A stretch of DNA of 64,000 nucleotides from Chitinophagaceae bacterium. GTDB taxonomy: Bacteria > Bacteroidota > Bacteroidia > Chitinophagales > Chitinophagaceae. The stretch covers positions 27,943 through 91,942 of the forward strand of contig JADBXR010000026.1 in the NCBI GenBank assembly GCA_020403425.1. Reading direction: 5' to 3'. Shown one piece after another: positions 27,413-36,967 of the stretch (the first letter of the stretch is position 1; each line of letters starts with the position of its first letter). Made by a program: the position numbers and the translations under genes. Below the pieces are notes generated by a model that was given only the letters and a program-made list of their open reading frames with translations, was not told the DNA's origin and did not search any database.

Positions 27413-28141
27413 ATGGAAGAGATCCTTTTATATGCATTGTTTTTCCTGGTGGCATTTTTGTATGCATCGGTCGGGCATGGCGGAGCCAGTGGTTATCTGG
27501 CCCTGATGGCTTTGCTGGGATTCAGTGCGGCGGTGATGAAGCCCACTGCACTGCTATTGAATGTTATGGTGTCGCTGATGGCGTTCATCTCGTTCTACAG
27601 GGCCAGGCATTTCCGTAAGGAATTGTTATGGCCGCTGATCGCTGCATCCATACCCTTTGCTTATTTGGGTAGTATCCTGCAGGTGTCAGAAGTGTTGTAC
27701 AAACAGGTGTTGGGCGTGGTATTGCTGTTGTCGATCATCCGTATGGTATGGACCAGCTCAGAGCAGCCGGTAAAACCTGCTCCCCACTGGTATGTATTGT
27801 TCGCGATCGGAGCGGCCATTGGTCTGGTGTCAGGTATGATCGGTATGGGAGGGGGCATCCTGCTTTCCCCATTACTGTTGCTGATGGGATGGTCTACTCA
27901 GAAACAGACAGCTGCCATCAGTGCAATTTTTATCTTCTTAAATTCGATGGCGGGAATCGCCGGACAGCTGAAAACGGGATTCAACCTAAGTCCGCAGATC
28001 TATACGATCATTGCGTTTGTATTGGCAGGAGGTTTGCTGGGCGCATATGTAGGGGCGGAGAAACTGAGGGCAAAAAATATGAAATACATACTGGCATTGG
28101 TGTTGATCCTGGCAGCAGGTAAATTGTTTTTTGTAAAATAG
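27413..28141 (+). CDS. TauE/SafE-family membrane permease
   Basis: A 242-residue inner-membrane protein with about eight helices and the duplicated family motifs (ASVGHGGASGYLALMAL; SGMIGMGGGILLSPLLLL). TauE/SafE proteins move sulfite, sulfoacetate or related anions. Its place inside the cofactor genes, between moeA and moaD, suggests that it moves an anion needed for, or produced by, cofactor maturation (sulfur species or molybdate). This is inferred from position. Confidence 0.85.
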   Translation: MEEILLYALFFLVAFLYASVGHGGASGYLALMALLGFSAAVMKPTALLLNVMVSLMAFISFYRARHFRKELLWPLIAASIPFAYLGSILQVSEVLYKQVLGVVLLLSIIRMVWTSSEQPVKPAPHWYVLFAIGAAIGLVSGMIGMGGGILLSPLLLLMGWSTQKQTAAISAIFIFLNSMAGIAGQLKTGFNLSPQIYTIIAFVLAGGLLGAYVGAEKLRAKNMKYILALVLILAAGKLFFVK

Positions 28142-28145
28142 GATT

Positions 28146-28379
28146 ATGGCGATTGAAATTTTATTCTTTGGTTCACTGACGGATGCAACTACGGTGGCAA
28201 GACTGATTGTAGATGGGGTGGAGGATACCGATCAGCTGAGAACGTATCTTATGGAGAGATATCCTGCCTTGCGTTCGGCCCGGTATTTTGTAGCGGTGAA
28301 CCAGCGTATGATACAGCAAACAGAATCTTTACGACCAGGAGATGTTGTTGCCCTGATGCCACCATTTTCCGGAGGATGA
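28146..28379 (+). CDS. moaD: Molybdopterin synthase small subunit MoaD (ubiquitin-like)
   Basis: A 77-residue beta-grasp protein ending in PPFSGG. The C-terminal Gly-Gly is adenylylated by the MoeB protein encoded next and then carries the sulfur for molybdopterin. Its size and C-terminus match MoaD/ThiS, and neighbours moaE and moeB settle the call on MoaD. Confidence 0.92.
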   Translation: MAIEILFFGSLTDATTVARLIVDGVEDTDQLRTYLMERYPALRSARYFVAVNQRMIQQTESLRPGDVVALMPPFSGG

Positions 28380-28380
28380 T

Positions 28381-29475
28381 ATGTTCAATAACGAGCGTTA
28401 CATACGACAGATGATACTACCAGGTTTTGGTCAGGCGGCACAGGATAAACTTCGTGCTGCCAAAGTATTGATCATTGGTATGGGAGGACTGGGATGTCCG
28501 GCCCTGCAATACCTGGTTGGCGCAGGAGTAGGCACCATCGGTTTAATGGATGGAGATGCTGTAAGTATGAGCAATCTGCACCGCCAGTTGCTATTCAATG
28601 AATCAGATATCGGGAAGAACAAGGCCTCCGTTGCGGCAGAAAAAATGAAAGCGCTGGATCCGGAGATCGATTTTGTGGTATACCCCTTTCAATTAAATAA
28701 CCGCAACGCATTGGATCATATTGTTGCATACGATATGGTGATCGACGGTACCGATAACTTCGCGGCAAAATACATGATCAACGATGCCTGCGTGTTGCTG
28801 GATAGGCCTTTCGTGTATGGCGCGGTATCGCGTTACCAGGGACAGGTCTCGGTCTTCAACCTCCCGGTGAATGAGGGGCGATCACTGAACTATCGCGACC
28901 TGTTCCCTGTGCCACCTGCCAGGGGAGAGATTCAGAGTTGTGAAGAAGCGGGAGTGATCGGCGTATTGCCTGGTATCATAGGTGCCATGCAGGCCTCCGA
29001 AGCGGTCAAACTAATTACCGGATTGGGCCAAAGCCTGTATGGGCGGTTGTATAATTATGATCTTTGGCAGGCCAGGTCCTATGAGATCGTATTGTCATTG
29101 CATCCCGATGTGACAGAAATTGATAAAGATCGTTTTATGCAGTCGGATTACAGTTTTGAATGCGAGGAAGGGGAAGAGGATATCCCGGAGGTCAATGTGA
29201 CGGAATTCAACCGTTTATTGCAGGATGCCAATGTATTTGTACTGGATGTTCGTGAAAGGCATGAATTTCCAAAGATCGATTTCTCTGATGCGCAGATACC
29301 CATGTCCGAATTACAGGCATCAATGGAAACACTTCCGGCAAAGGAGATCTGTGTGATCTGTCACCAGGGCATTCGCAGTGTGTATGCGGCTCAACTGATC
29401 AAAACAAGACGCAATCTGCCTGTGTATAGTTTAAAAGGGGGCTTGACCGCCTACTTCAATCAAAATGAAATATGA
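28381..29475 (+). CDS. moeB: MoeB-like adenylyltransferase fused to a rhodanese domain
   Basis: A 364-residue protein. The N-terminal ThiF/MoeB domain holds RYIRQMILPGFGQ, the ATP-binding GMGGLGCPA, DGTDNFAAKY, and the Cys in SCEEAGVIGVLPGIIGA. From about residue 270 a rhodanese domain carries its active Cys in VICHQGIRS. It activates the MoaD C-terminus and can relay persulfide sulfur itself. The zinc cysteine pairs common in MoeB were not seen. The stop overlaps the moaE start. Confidence 0.9.
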   Translation: MFNNERYIRQMILPGFGQAAQDKLRAAKVLIIGMGGLGCPALQYLVGAGVGTIGLMDGDAVSMSNLHRQLLFNESDIGKNKASVAAEKMKALDPEIDFVVYPFQLNNRNALDHIVAYDMVIDGTDNFAAKYMINDACVLLDRPFVYGAVSRYQGQVSVFNLPVNEGRSLNYRDLFPVPPARGEIQSCEEAGVIGVLPGIIGAMQASEAVKLITGLGQSLYGRLYNYDLWQARSYEIVLSLHPDVTEIDKDRFMQSDYSFECEEGEEDIPEVNVTEFNRLLQDANVFVLDVRERHEFPKIDFSDAQIPMSELQASMETLPAKEICVICHQGIRSVYAAQLIKTRRNLPVYSLKGGLTAYFNQNEI

Positions 29476-29915
29476 AAGAGCGTAAGGTCAAAAATATATT
29501 CATGGAAGGTCCGATCCCCGCACAAAAGATAGCGGAGGACATACAGAAACATGCCACACAAACGAATATCGGGGCGCATAGTATTTTCCTGGGGCAGGTA
29601 CGTGCAGATGTAAAAGAAGCGGGAACGGTTACGGCCATTGCTTATACTGCCTATACCGAAATGGCTTTGGAAAAGATGTATGAGATAAGGGAATCGCTGT
29701 TTGCCAAATATCCACTTACCTGTATGCATGTATATCATAGCCTGGGCACTGTGTCGGCAGGGGAGATCTGCTTGTTTGTTTTTGTATCTTCCCAACACCG
29801 GAAAGCTGCGATCGATGCCTGCGAGGAGCTGGTAGAAGCGATCAAGTTTCAGTTGCCCATCTGGGGAAAAGAGATCCTGAACAATCAGAGCACTGTCTGG
29901 AAAGAAAACAAATGA
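29472..29915 (+). CDS. moaE: Molybdopterin synthase large subunit MoaE
   Basis: A 147-residue protein with family blocks GAHSIFLGQVR, AYTEMALEKMYEIRE, VYHSLGTVSAGEICLFVFV and KFQLPIWGKE, which contribute the active site Lys. With MoaD it adds two sulfurs to cyclic pyranopterin to give molybdopterin. Confidence 0.93.
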   Translation: MKERKVKNIFMEGPIPAQKIAEDIQKHATQTNIGAHSIFLGQVRADVKEAGTVTAIAYTAYTEMALEKMYEIRESLFAKYPLTCMHVYHSLGTVSAGEICLFVFVSSQHRKAAIDACEELVEAIKFQLPIWGKEILNNQSTVWKENK

Positions 29916-29916
29916 T

Positions 29917-30828
29917 ATGGTGAACATCACACATAAATCAAGCAGCTTAAGAAAAGCAGTGGCAGTAGCTACGGTACAGGTATCCGCACAGCAGACCATT
30001 GATGCGATCGTCAATAAGACGGTGCCCAAGGGAGACGTTTTTGAGTTTGCCAAAGTGGCGGCCCTGTTCGCCGTTAAAAAGACCAGTGATACGATCCCGG
30101 ACTGCCATCCCTTACCAGTTGAATTTACGCAGGTGAGTTTTGACATAAAGGGGCTTACTGTAGAGATCAGTGTGGAAGTGCATACGGTATATAAAACAGG
30201 TGTGGAAGTGGAAGCCATGCATGGAGCCTCTGTGGCTGCATTGACCTTGTATGATATGCTGAAACCGATAGACAAATACATTGAGATCCAAAGGATCCGT
30301 CTGTTGCACAAGGAAGGGGGCAAGTCGCAGTATCGCTTGCCGGCAGGGGACTCTCTCAAAGTGGCCGTGATCGTTTGTTCGGATTCAGTGTTCCGGAAAA
30401 AAGCGGAAGACAAAGCTGGGTTGGCTGTGATCGACAAATTGAGGACTTTTTCGATCGAAACGACAGAATACCGCGTAATACCCGATGAAGCCGAAGCCAT
30501 CCGCGAACAGGTGGCCATACACACCGGAAATGGGATACAACTGTTGCTGTTCGTAGGCGGTACCGGCGCCTCGCCAAGAGATATCACACCGGATATCATA
30601 CAGCCCCTGTTGAACAGGGAGCTTACCGGTATCATGGAACAGGCCCGCCGTTACGGACAGGAACGTATGCCCTATGCCATGTTATCCAGAAGTGTTGCCG
30701 GTTTTGTGGAAGAAATGCTTGTTTTAACGCTCCCTGGTTCAACAAAAGGAGCGCTGGAGTATATCGATGCCCTTTTCCCCCAGGTGTTACATGTACTCGA
30801 AATAGCGCGTGGGGGTAGACATGAATAA
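29917..30828 (+). CDS. moaCB: Fused MoaC-MoaB (MoaCB) cofactor synthesis protein
   Basis: A 303-residue fusion. Residues 1 to about 150 are MoaC (ITHKSSSLRKAVAVATV, DTIPDCHPLP, VEVEAMHGASVAALTLYDML), which rearranges the GTP-derived precursor to cyclic pyranopterin. Residues from about 155 are a MoaB/MogA domain (VIVCSDSVF, GGTGASPRDITPDIIQPLL), which adenylylates molybdopterin. It ends the operon. This fusion is known in some Bacteroidota and other phyla. Confidence 0.92.
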   Translation: MVNITHKSSSLRKAVAVATVQVSAQQTIDAIVNKTVPKGDVFEFAKVAALFAVKKTSDTIPDCHPLPVEFTQVSFDIKGLTVEISVEVHTVYKTGVEVEAMHGASVAALTLYDMLKPIDKYIEIQRIRLLHKEGGKSQYRLPAGDSLKVAVIVCSDSVFRKKAEDKAGLAVIDKLRTFSIETTEYRVIPDEAEAIREQVAIHTGNGIQLLLFVGGTGASPRDITPDIIQPLLNRELTGIMEQARRYGQERMPYAMLSRSVAGFVEEMLVLTLPGSTKGALEYIDALFPQVLHVLEIARGGRHE

Positions 30829-31221
30829 GCTGTTCTGCTCCTGGCAGCTCACTGCTCAACGGCCCTGAAACCTGTAATAGCGCAAACGATTGCAGGTTAA
30901 GAATACAAAAAAACTGTTTATAACTCTTTGATGATTTTGTTGTTTTCCATAGGCAGGAATGCCTGTTTGCTGTAATTTTGCATATATAAATGATAATGAT
31001 TAGTCATTATTGCGATAAGCTGTCATCCGAAAACGTTTATCCATAATTCAACCCCCTGTTTAAGGGGGTTAATTAACAAGAATTAATCATTTTCTTTACT
31101 TCCTGCTTTATTCCTGTAAAATAAGTGATGCATTGACGGATTCGTTATATACGTGTCATGGCGTAGTGCGTGCTTGTTTACAAGACTTATTTTATTCAGA
31201 AGCAAATCAAATTGAGCAGGA
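30829..31221. promoter_or_regulatory. Gene-free regulatory gap with three dyads before the phosphorelay locus
   Basis: No gene is seen. The stretch holds an AACCTG(T/C)AA-type hairpin at 30869-30898 after the moaCB stop. It also has ATAATGA/TCATTAT arms around four bases at 30993-31010. A perfect 8-base dyad, AACCCCCT/AGGGGGTT with loop GTTTA, lies at 31050-31070, immediately followed by the palindrome GTTAATTAAC. The last dyad resembles one at 37058-37075 at the other end of the phosphorelay locus. Confidence 0.5.
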
Positions 31222-31878
31222 ATGATCACAGTTGGTATTATTGAAGACAACCAGGCCTTGCGTACAGGTATTGAAGAGTTCGTTTCCCAGAACGATAGCA
31301 TGCGGATCCTTTTTTCTTGCAATAGTGTTGAGAAATGGTTGATGCATTACGATCATGATACCGAGGGGCCTTATGTATTGTTTCTCGACATTGGCCTGCC
31401 CGGAATTTCGGGTTTGAAAGCCATCTCCGTCATTAAGAATAAGTATCCTGATACCAAGTTGGTGGTCATTACCGGTGACAGCTCCAAGGAAAGCGTATGG
31501 GAAGCTATCACCAGCGGTGCCGATGGGTATCTGCTGAAGCCTTTTTCATTAAAAGAGATCAGTCAGCAGATAGATATTATCCAGAATGGTGGTGCAGCTC
31601 TTTCTCCTTTGGTGGCCGAAAAGCTGATCCACCGGATCAATGCCAATAACAAACCCGTACGAGAGGGCAAGAACCTGTTGCTTACCCGCAGGGAAAATGA
31701 TGTTCTTGAACAGCTGGTGAAAGGCCTCAGTTATAAGGAAGTCGCCAATATTCTCAAGATATCGTTTGCAACTGTGAACGATCATATCAAGAACATATAT
31801 TACAAGATGGGGGTCAATTCGAAATCAGAGTTAATTGCCAAAGTACTGTCGGACAGGCGATCGGATCTGATGTTATAA
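31222..31878 (+). CDS. LuxR/NarL-family response regulator
   Basis: A 218-residue regulator. The receiver domain has its acidic pair in IIEDN, phosphorylated Asp D56 in VLFLDIGLPG, and Lys in LLKPFSL. From about residue 150 a GerE/LuxR helix-turn-helix reads LTRRENDVLEQLVKGLSYKEV. It binds DNA as a dimer when phosphorylated. It opens a run of five regulator and kinase genes on one strand. Confidence 0.92.
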   Translation: MITVGIIEDNQALRTGIEEFVSQNDSMRILFSCNSVEKWLMHYDHDTEGPYVLFLDIGLPGISGLKAISVIKNKYPDTKLVVITGDSSKESVWEAITSGADGYLLKPFSLKEISQQIDIIQNGGAALSPLVAEKLIHRINANNKPVREGKNLLLTRRENDVLEQLVKGLSYKEVANILKISFATVNDHIKNIYYKMGVNSKSELIAKVLSDRRSDLML

Positions 31879-31890
31879 ATAATTTGAGAT

Positions 31891-32286
31891 ATGCCGGAAC
31901 GGAATTCGGATTATACCATATTGATCGCAGAAGATAACAGCATTAACCGGTTCGTATTGACCAGCATGCTGAAAGACCTGAACAAGCGAATAGTGCAGGT
32001 GGAAAATGGCAGGGAGGCACTTGATGCTTTGGAAGAACTGAAGCAGACAGCTACAGTTCTGCTGCTGGATCTGAACATGCCCGTTCTGGATGGATACGGT
32101 GTGATCAGGAAAATGGCCCAGGATGCGGAAGCGTATAAGCATGTGAGGACTATGGTCATTAGCGGCACTTTTTATAGTGATTTTCTGGAAAAAGGATTGG
32201 GTGAACATATTTGCGCCTATCTGGAAAAACCGGTCGTAAAGGAACAGTTGATACATAAATTAAGAGAATGCGTCATTAATTTCTGA
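31891..32286 (+). CDS. Single-domain response regulator
   Basis: A 131-residue receiver domain with IAEDNSINRFVL (acidic residues), phosphorylated Asp D60 in VLLLDLNMPVLDGYG, and Lys in YLEKPVVK. The IAEDNxxN form is typical of receivers that serve hybrid kinases. It has no output domain and is likely a phosphate shuttle for the adjacent kinases. Confidence 0.88.
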   Translation: MPERNSDYTILIAEDNSINRFVLTSMLKDLNKRIVQVENGREALDALEELKQTATVLLLDLNMPVLDGYGVIRKMAQDAEAYKHVRTMVISGTFYSDFLEKGLGEHICAYLEKPVVKEQLIHKLRECVINF

Positions 32287-32288
32287 TC

Positions 32289-34187
32289 TTGGAACAAAAC
32301 GTATCACATACAGGCACGAAACAGTTAACTGGGCTGAAATATCTGCTCAATAACATTTCTCATGCCTTATTATTCGAGACACTGGATAATGAGATCGTAT
32401 TCGTGAACCAGCAGTTTTGCGAACTGTTCCAGATCCCCCTGGACCCTGAATTGCTGATCGGGGCGGATTGTTCCAAATCAGCAGAAACATCGAAACATTT
32501 TTTTCAGAACCCGGAAGCTTTTGTGGAGGGGATCCGGAAGATCTATGCGGGCAAGGTTGCTGTGTTGAACGAAGAACTGGTGCTCGCAAATGGAAGATCG
32601 ATCTATCGTGATTATAAGCCCTTACTTGACGACCCCGATCATAAAGGGCATTTATGGATCTATAAGAATTTTAATGAGGTCAGGTCTGTTCTTGCGCAAA
32701 CACAGGAGCAGAAATTCTTTTACGAGCAACTGCTCAATAATATCCCGGCGGATATCGCCATTTTTGATAAGGAGCATAAGTACCTGTTCCTGAATAAGAC
32801 TGCCGTGCAGAATGACGAGGTTCGTCAATGGATGATCGGTAAGGACGATTTTGATTTTTGCAGGCATACCAACCGGCCGTCACACCTGGCTGTTTACCGG
32901 AGAGGCATTTTCAAGGAGGCATTGGATTCTGCTGAAATGGTGGAGTTCGAAGAGACGAATTATACGAAGGAAGGTAAAAAGGTTCATAATCTCAGGCGCT
33001 ATTATCCCCTGTTGGATAAGGATGGTAAAGTGAATCAGGTGATCGGTTATGGTGTTAATATCACCAGGATCAAGGAGCGGGAAGAGAACCTGATGGAAAG
33101 AGAGCAGGCTCTGAAAGACCTGGTGCATTCCATGGATCAGGTAGTGGTCACCCTGAATATGAATGGTCAGATCAAGTATGCTAATCCCAAATGGGAAGAG
33201 TTGACGGGTTTGCAGATGCATGAATACGGTTCACAGAAGATCGGAAGTTTCATCAGGAGGGGCAGGGACGCCTTTTTAAGGAACCTGCAGGCTTTCATGG
33301 ATGAGGGGAAGTCGGATATTCCTGCCACTTATATCTATCTGAATGACCATAGTGGCGTACAACGTGTGTTCAGCTATTACCTGGCCAATTTCAGTAACTA
33401 TTATACCACCGAGAAGAGAGTGGCAGTATTCCTGAATGATATCACGGCCCGGTTGATGGTGGAGCGTAAACTGAAGCGGATAGCTGCAGAAGAAAGAAGG
33501 ATCAATGAAATGAAGTCCGGCTTTATCAGTCTCGTATCACATGAATTACGTACGCCATTGTCCGTGATACTGGCCAGTACAGAGCTGATAGAGATGCTGG
33601 CCGCCAAGCGAGGCGGAGAAGATGCTGCCGGAACCGCAAAATATACGGATCGGATCATACATCAGGTGGATAAGATGACACAATTGATGAATGAGTTCCT
33701 GTTCCTGAGTAAGATCGAGTCCGGGAAATTGTCGCATTCTCCGGTACTCCTGGATGTTGAAGAACTTATCAGGAAATTGATCAACGAGCTGTACACACCA
33801 TGGACAGATGGCCGGTCACTGGGTTTCTCCGTGAAAGGAAAGCCGGTGAAAGTGCTGGCAGACGAATTGATGCTGACGCATATTCTGAGCAATCTCATCA
33901 CGAATGCATTCAAATATTCTGAGGGAAGAAAGGCCCCGGCACTCAGGTTGCGGTTCTCAAAACGATCCTGGAGCCTGCTGGTGGTGGATAACGGGATTGG
34001 GATCCCGGACAACCAGCATACCAAGATCTTCCTGCCCTTTGTGCGGGGATCCAATGTGGGGACCGTTACAGGAACAGGGTTTGGTTTGATGATCGTAAAC
34101 CTGTTTGTTAAAAAGAGTAAAGGAAAAATACAGATGAAAAGTTGCGAGAACCGTGGATCGGCATTCCTGGTCAGGTTCCCGAAATAA
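32289..34187 (+). CDS. PAS-domain sensor histidine kinase
   Basis: A 632-residue kinase starting at a TTG two bases after the previous stop; no better in-frame start fits the first PAS domain. Three or four PAS-like segments (LLFETLDNEIVFVNQQFCEL; DIAIFDKEHKYLFLN; VVVTLNMNGQIKYANPKWEE) precede HisKA with the phosphorylated His at about 418 in SHELRTPLS. An HATPase domain follows (LSNLITNAFKYS, VVDNGIGIP, GTGFGLMI). No membrane helices are present, so it senses an internal signal. Confidence 0.9.
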   Translation: MEQNVSHTGTKQLTGLKYLLNNISHALLFETLDNEIVFVNQQFCELFQIPLDPELLIGADCSKSAETSKHFFQNPEAFVEGIRKIYAGKVAVLNEELVLANGRSIYRDYKPLLDDPDHKGHLWIYKNFNEVRSVLAQTQEQKFFYEQLLNNIPADIAIFDKEHKYLFLNKTAVQNDEVRQWMIGKDDFDFCRHTNRPSHLAVYRRGIFKEALDSAEMVEFEETNYTKEGKKVHNLRRYYPLLDKDGKVNQVIGYGVNITRIKEREENLMEREQALKDLVHSMDQVVVTLNMNGQIKYANPKWEELTGLQMHEYGSQKIGSFIRRGRDAFLRNLQAFMDEGKSDIPATYIYLNDHSGVQRVFSYYLANFSNYYTTEKRVAVFLNDITARLMVERKLKRIAAEERRINEMKSGFISLVSHELRTPLSVILASTELIEMLAAKRGGEDAAGTAKYTDRIIHQVDKMTQLMNEFLFLSKIESGKLSHSPVLLDVEELIRKLINELYTPWTDGRSLGFSVKGKPVKVLADELMLTHILSNLITNAFKYSEGRKAPALRLRFSKRSWSLLVVDNGIGIPDNQHTKIFLPFVRGSNVGTVTGTGFGLMIVNLFVKKSKGKIQMKSCENRGSAFLVRFPK

Positions 34188-34212
34188 TCACACCCCCTAA
34201 TTAGTAAACGCG

Positions 34213-35286
34213 ATGGATAAGATTTTATTGGTAGAAGACGAAACGATCATCAGGGCCTCGATAGCCGAGATCCTGCGTCATTACGAATACGAAGTGATCG
34301 TGGCCGAGAATGGTAAACTGGGCCTTGCCAAAGCATTGACCGAAAAGCCTGATCTGATCATTTGCGATGTGATGATGCCAGAGATGGATGGTTTTGAAAT
34401 GCTGCAGGAGTTGCGTAAACAGCCTGAGTTTGATACGCCTTTTATTTTCCTTACCGCCAAAGTACAGGCGGATGATATCAGGGCAGGAATGAACCTGGGT
34501 GCTGACGACTATATTTTTAAACCATTCAAAAGTGCCGATCTGATCAAGGCGATCGAAACCAGGCTGGATAAACGGAAGCTCGTCATGAAAAAGATCGAAG
34601 AAAAGACCAAGGATCTGGAAAATCTGATCAGGCTGATGTTGGGGCATGAATTCAATACTCCCATGAATGGGATCAAAGCCATGTCTGAGTTCATACACCA
34701 GAATGTGGAGAAGTACAATGATAAGCAGCTGGCCGAATTCTGCAATTATCTTTCGCTGAGCGCCGAACGACTTCAGTCCACATTCGATAAGGTAAGAAAG
34801 GTATATGAAGTGAAAGAGTTGGACAAGAGCGAAATAGCGAAGGCAATACATGTAGGTGTACGTAACACCATCATGCAGATTGGGCAATCTCTGGCAGAGA
34901 AAGCCGACAGAAAGGGAGACCTGGTGATTGGGGATCTGGACGATATAGCACTTCCTGTAAAATCGAACCTGTTATTTACTGCTTTATACGAGATCATCGA
35001 GAATGCATTCAAATTCTCAGAGAAAGGGAATCAGGTGAAGATCAGTACCCGCTGCTCTGAAACCAGCTATGAGATCATAGTGGCTGATTCCGGAAATACG
35101 ATCTCGGCGGAAGAACTGTCTACTTATACCTCGTTCAAACAGTTCGATCGGTCAAAGTACGAACAGCAGGGACTTGGTGCCGGGCTGGCACTCACCATCA
35201 ACATTCTTGAGAAATACGATGCAACAATATTATTCCAGAACAATACGCCGAATGGCATCATAACCATCTTACGTTTTAAAATATAA
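34213..35286 (+). CDS. Inverted hybrid: receiver domain fused to histidine kinase
   Basis: A 357-residue protein with an N-terminal receiver (D52 in LIICDVMMPEMDGF, Lys in FKPFKSAD), a short coiled coil, and a HisKA-like segment LMLGHEFNTPMNG with His145. The ATPase domain follows (IENAFKFSEKG, GLGAGLALTINILEKY). The usual HE(L/F)RTP reads HEFNTP and the G1 box reads DSGNTIS, both off-consensus. It has no sensor domain, so its input is probably phosphate on its own receiver. Confidence 0.87.
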   Translation: MDKILLVEDETIIRASIAEILRHYEYEVIVAENGKLGLAKALTEKPDLIICDVMMPEMDGFEMLQELRKQPEFDTPFIFLTAKVQADDIRAGMNLGADDYIFKPFKSADLIKAIETRLDKRKLVMKKIEEKTKDLENLIRLMLGHEFNTPMNGIKAMSEFIHQNVEKYNDKQLAEFCNYLSLSAERLQSTFDKVRKVYEVKELDKSEIAKAIHVGVRNTIMQIGQSLAEKADRKGDLVIGDLDDIALPVKSNLLFTALYEIIENAFKFSEKGNQVKISTRCSETSYEIIVADSGNTISAEELSTYTSFKQFDRSKYEQQGLGAGLALTINILEKYDATILFQNNTPNGIITILRFKI

Positions 35287-35290
35287 ATAT

Positions 35291-36088
35291 ATGGCAGAGT
35301 ACAAAGGCACTACCATTCTTGTAGTAGAAGACGATCTGGACCTTCGCCAGACACTTGCTGAGAGTCTTTCCAGTTACCACAATGTAATTGAGGCAGAAAG
35401 TGGTATTGTGGCGCTGGATATCCTGAAAACGCAGAAACCGGATCTGGTATTACTAGATGTGATGCTTCCGTTCCCGCTGGATGGGTTTTCCGTACTTCGT
35501 GTGTTGAAGAACGACCCAGTGCTTTCTTTGATACCGGTCATCTTGATGTCGGGCATCAAAACTGAGCAGACCATCCTGGAGGGGTTGAAGATGGGTGCGA
35601 ACGATTATATTGTAAAACCTTTCAGGGCGGCCGAATTGCAGCTGAAATGTAATAACCTGATCGCCATGCGCCAGAAAATCCTGCAAAAGGTGGAAAGGGA
35701 GATGTTCATCAAAACACCGGAAGTGTATCAGTTCGATATAGAGTCGGAGTTCAAGAAAAAATTCGAGAACATTACCAAAGCTATGGTAGAGGGGTCAGAT
35801 TTTACAGTGCCCAATATTGCTAATAAGATGTCAATGAGTATCTCCACGCTGGAACGCTGGACGAAAAAGATATACAATATGACGCCCAAGCAGTATATCC
35901 AGAATACCAAACTTACCAAGGCAGAGATATTTCTGCGTCAGCGCCTCACTTCTGTGAACGAGATCGCATATACGCTGGGATTCAGTTCTGTGTCCTATTT
36001 CTGCCTTTCGTTCAAGAAAAAATATGGTAAAAGCCCGAAAGCTTACATGCGTTTCCCAACAAAAGCAGATTCGCTGACACTGGATTAA
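35291..36088 (+). CDS. Response regulator with AraC-type DNA-binding domain
   Basis: A 265-residue regulator. The N-terminal receiver has acidic EDD, D56 in LVLLDVMLPFPLDGF, and Lys in IVKPFRAAE. The C-terminal AraC/XylS double helix-turn-helix begins near residue 155, with ANKMSMSISTLERWTKKIY and EIAYTLGFSSVSYFCLSFKK. It begins four bases after the hybrid kinase and is its most likely output. Confidence 0.9.
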   Translation: MAEYKGTTILVVEDDLDLRQTLAESLSSYHNVIEAESGIVALDILKTQKPDLVLLDVMLPFPLDGFSVLRVLKNDPVLSLIPVILMSGIKTEQTILEGLKMGANDYIVKPFRAAELQLKCNNLIAMRQKILQKVEREMFIKTPEVYQFDIESEFKKKFENITKAMVEGSDFTVPNIANKMSMSISTLERWTKKIYNMTPKQYIQNTKLTKAEIFLRQRLTSVNEIAYTLGFSSVSYFCLSFKKKYGKSPKAYMRFPTKADSLTLD

Positions 36089-36148
36089 CAGCGAAGAGGT
36101 ACTATGTCGGGAGCCGATTATTTTGTATTTAAAGTCTAAAATTATCGT

Positions 36149-36967
36149 ATGGTTTGTTGTAAAGGTGATAATATCCTGATTCTTAAATACCTGTCGGAGG
36201 TTTTTCAGGCAGAAGGAGAGAAGCTGATCACTTTTTTTTCTGAGTCGGATAATGCTGTCTGGCTTGAGTATGAGACATGGCTGGGCATGATCAATAAAAA
36301 GGATCTGCAAGAGGAGCTTTCCTATTTCCATCTGTCGTCATTCCCGTTCGATACGTACGATGTGTTCAGCAATTTTAAGAACAGCTATCAATTTGCCAGA
36401 GGTATTGTAAGCCGGAGGTTCGAATATCATGTTGTGCTCTCACTGGTGAATGAGGAACTATTGTATATGGATTCTGTGGAAAAACTGGCAGCACAGTTCC
36501 TGGAGAAGGCGGCCGAGCTGACATCGAAATACCCGTCTTCGTTCGAAGTGGTCATACGCCTGCATGCAGCCTACAATGTGTTCGGCGACAATAAATTCTC
36601 ATCCATCTCCAATACCAACCAGATACAGCAGTTCATCAACCTGTTTTATGATGTGAATACGGCCTATCTGACCGTAGACCCTAATATATATGTCACCGGA
36701 ACCGATGCCCGCTCACTTGCCCAGACCTTATTTCAAAGGCGCAAGCCCGGCTACCAGTATATAGGGAACAAGTTCCAGATGGTCCCGTTCTCCACTCCGG
36801 TAAGCCTTTCAGAGCTGGTTACAGCCTCGCCGAGATTGACTTACCAACTGCAGGAATCTCCCAACGATGCCAAGAAGCAGCAGCTGCTTAAAAGCTGTTT
36901 TGAAAAGTACGCCAAACTGAAGGAACCTGACCAGCTGCTGAAGCAGATATACAGTTATATCGGGTAA
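36149..36967 (+). CDS. Hypothetical protein of the phosphorelay locus
   Basis: A 272-residue soluble protein with no recognised domain, signal peptide or membrane helix. Alternating helical and strand segments are seen, including AAQFLEKAAELTSKYPSSFE and FINLFYDVNTAYLTVDPN. It follows the AraC-type regulator by 60 bases on the same strand and may be its target or partner; this is position only. Confidence 0.7.
   Translation: MVCCKGDNILILKYLSEVFQAEGEKLITFFSESDNAVWLEYETWLGMINKKDLQEELSYFHLSSFPFDTYDVFSNFKNSYQFARGIVSRRFEYHVVLSLVNEELLYMDSVEKLAAQFLEKAAELTSKYPSSFEVVIRLHAAYNVFGDNKFSSISNTNQIQQFINLFYDVNTAYLTVDPNIYVTGTDARSLAQTLFQRRKPGYQYIGNKFQMVPFSTPVSLSELVTASPRLTYQLQESPNDAKKQQLLKSCFEKYAKLKEPDQLLKQIYSYIG

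Noticed and set aside
30993..31010. ATAATGA/TCATTAT dyad considered as a Fur box
   Set aside because: The arms match the Fur consensus but the spacing is off by one base, and no iron gene is next to it. Kept only as part of the regulatory gap.
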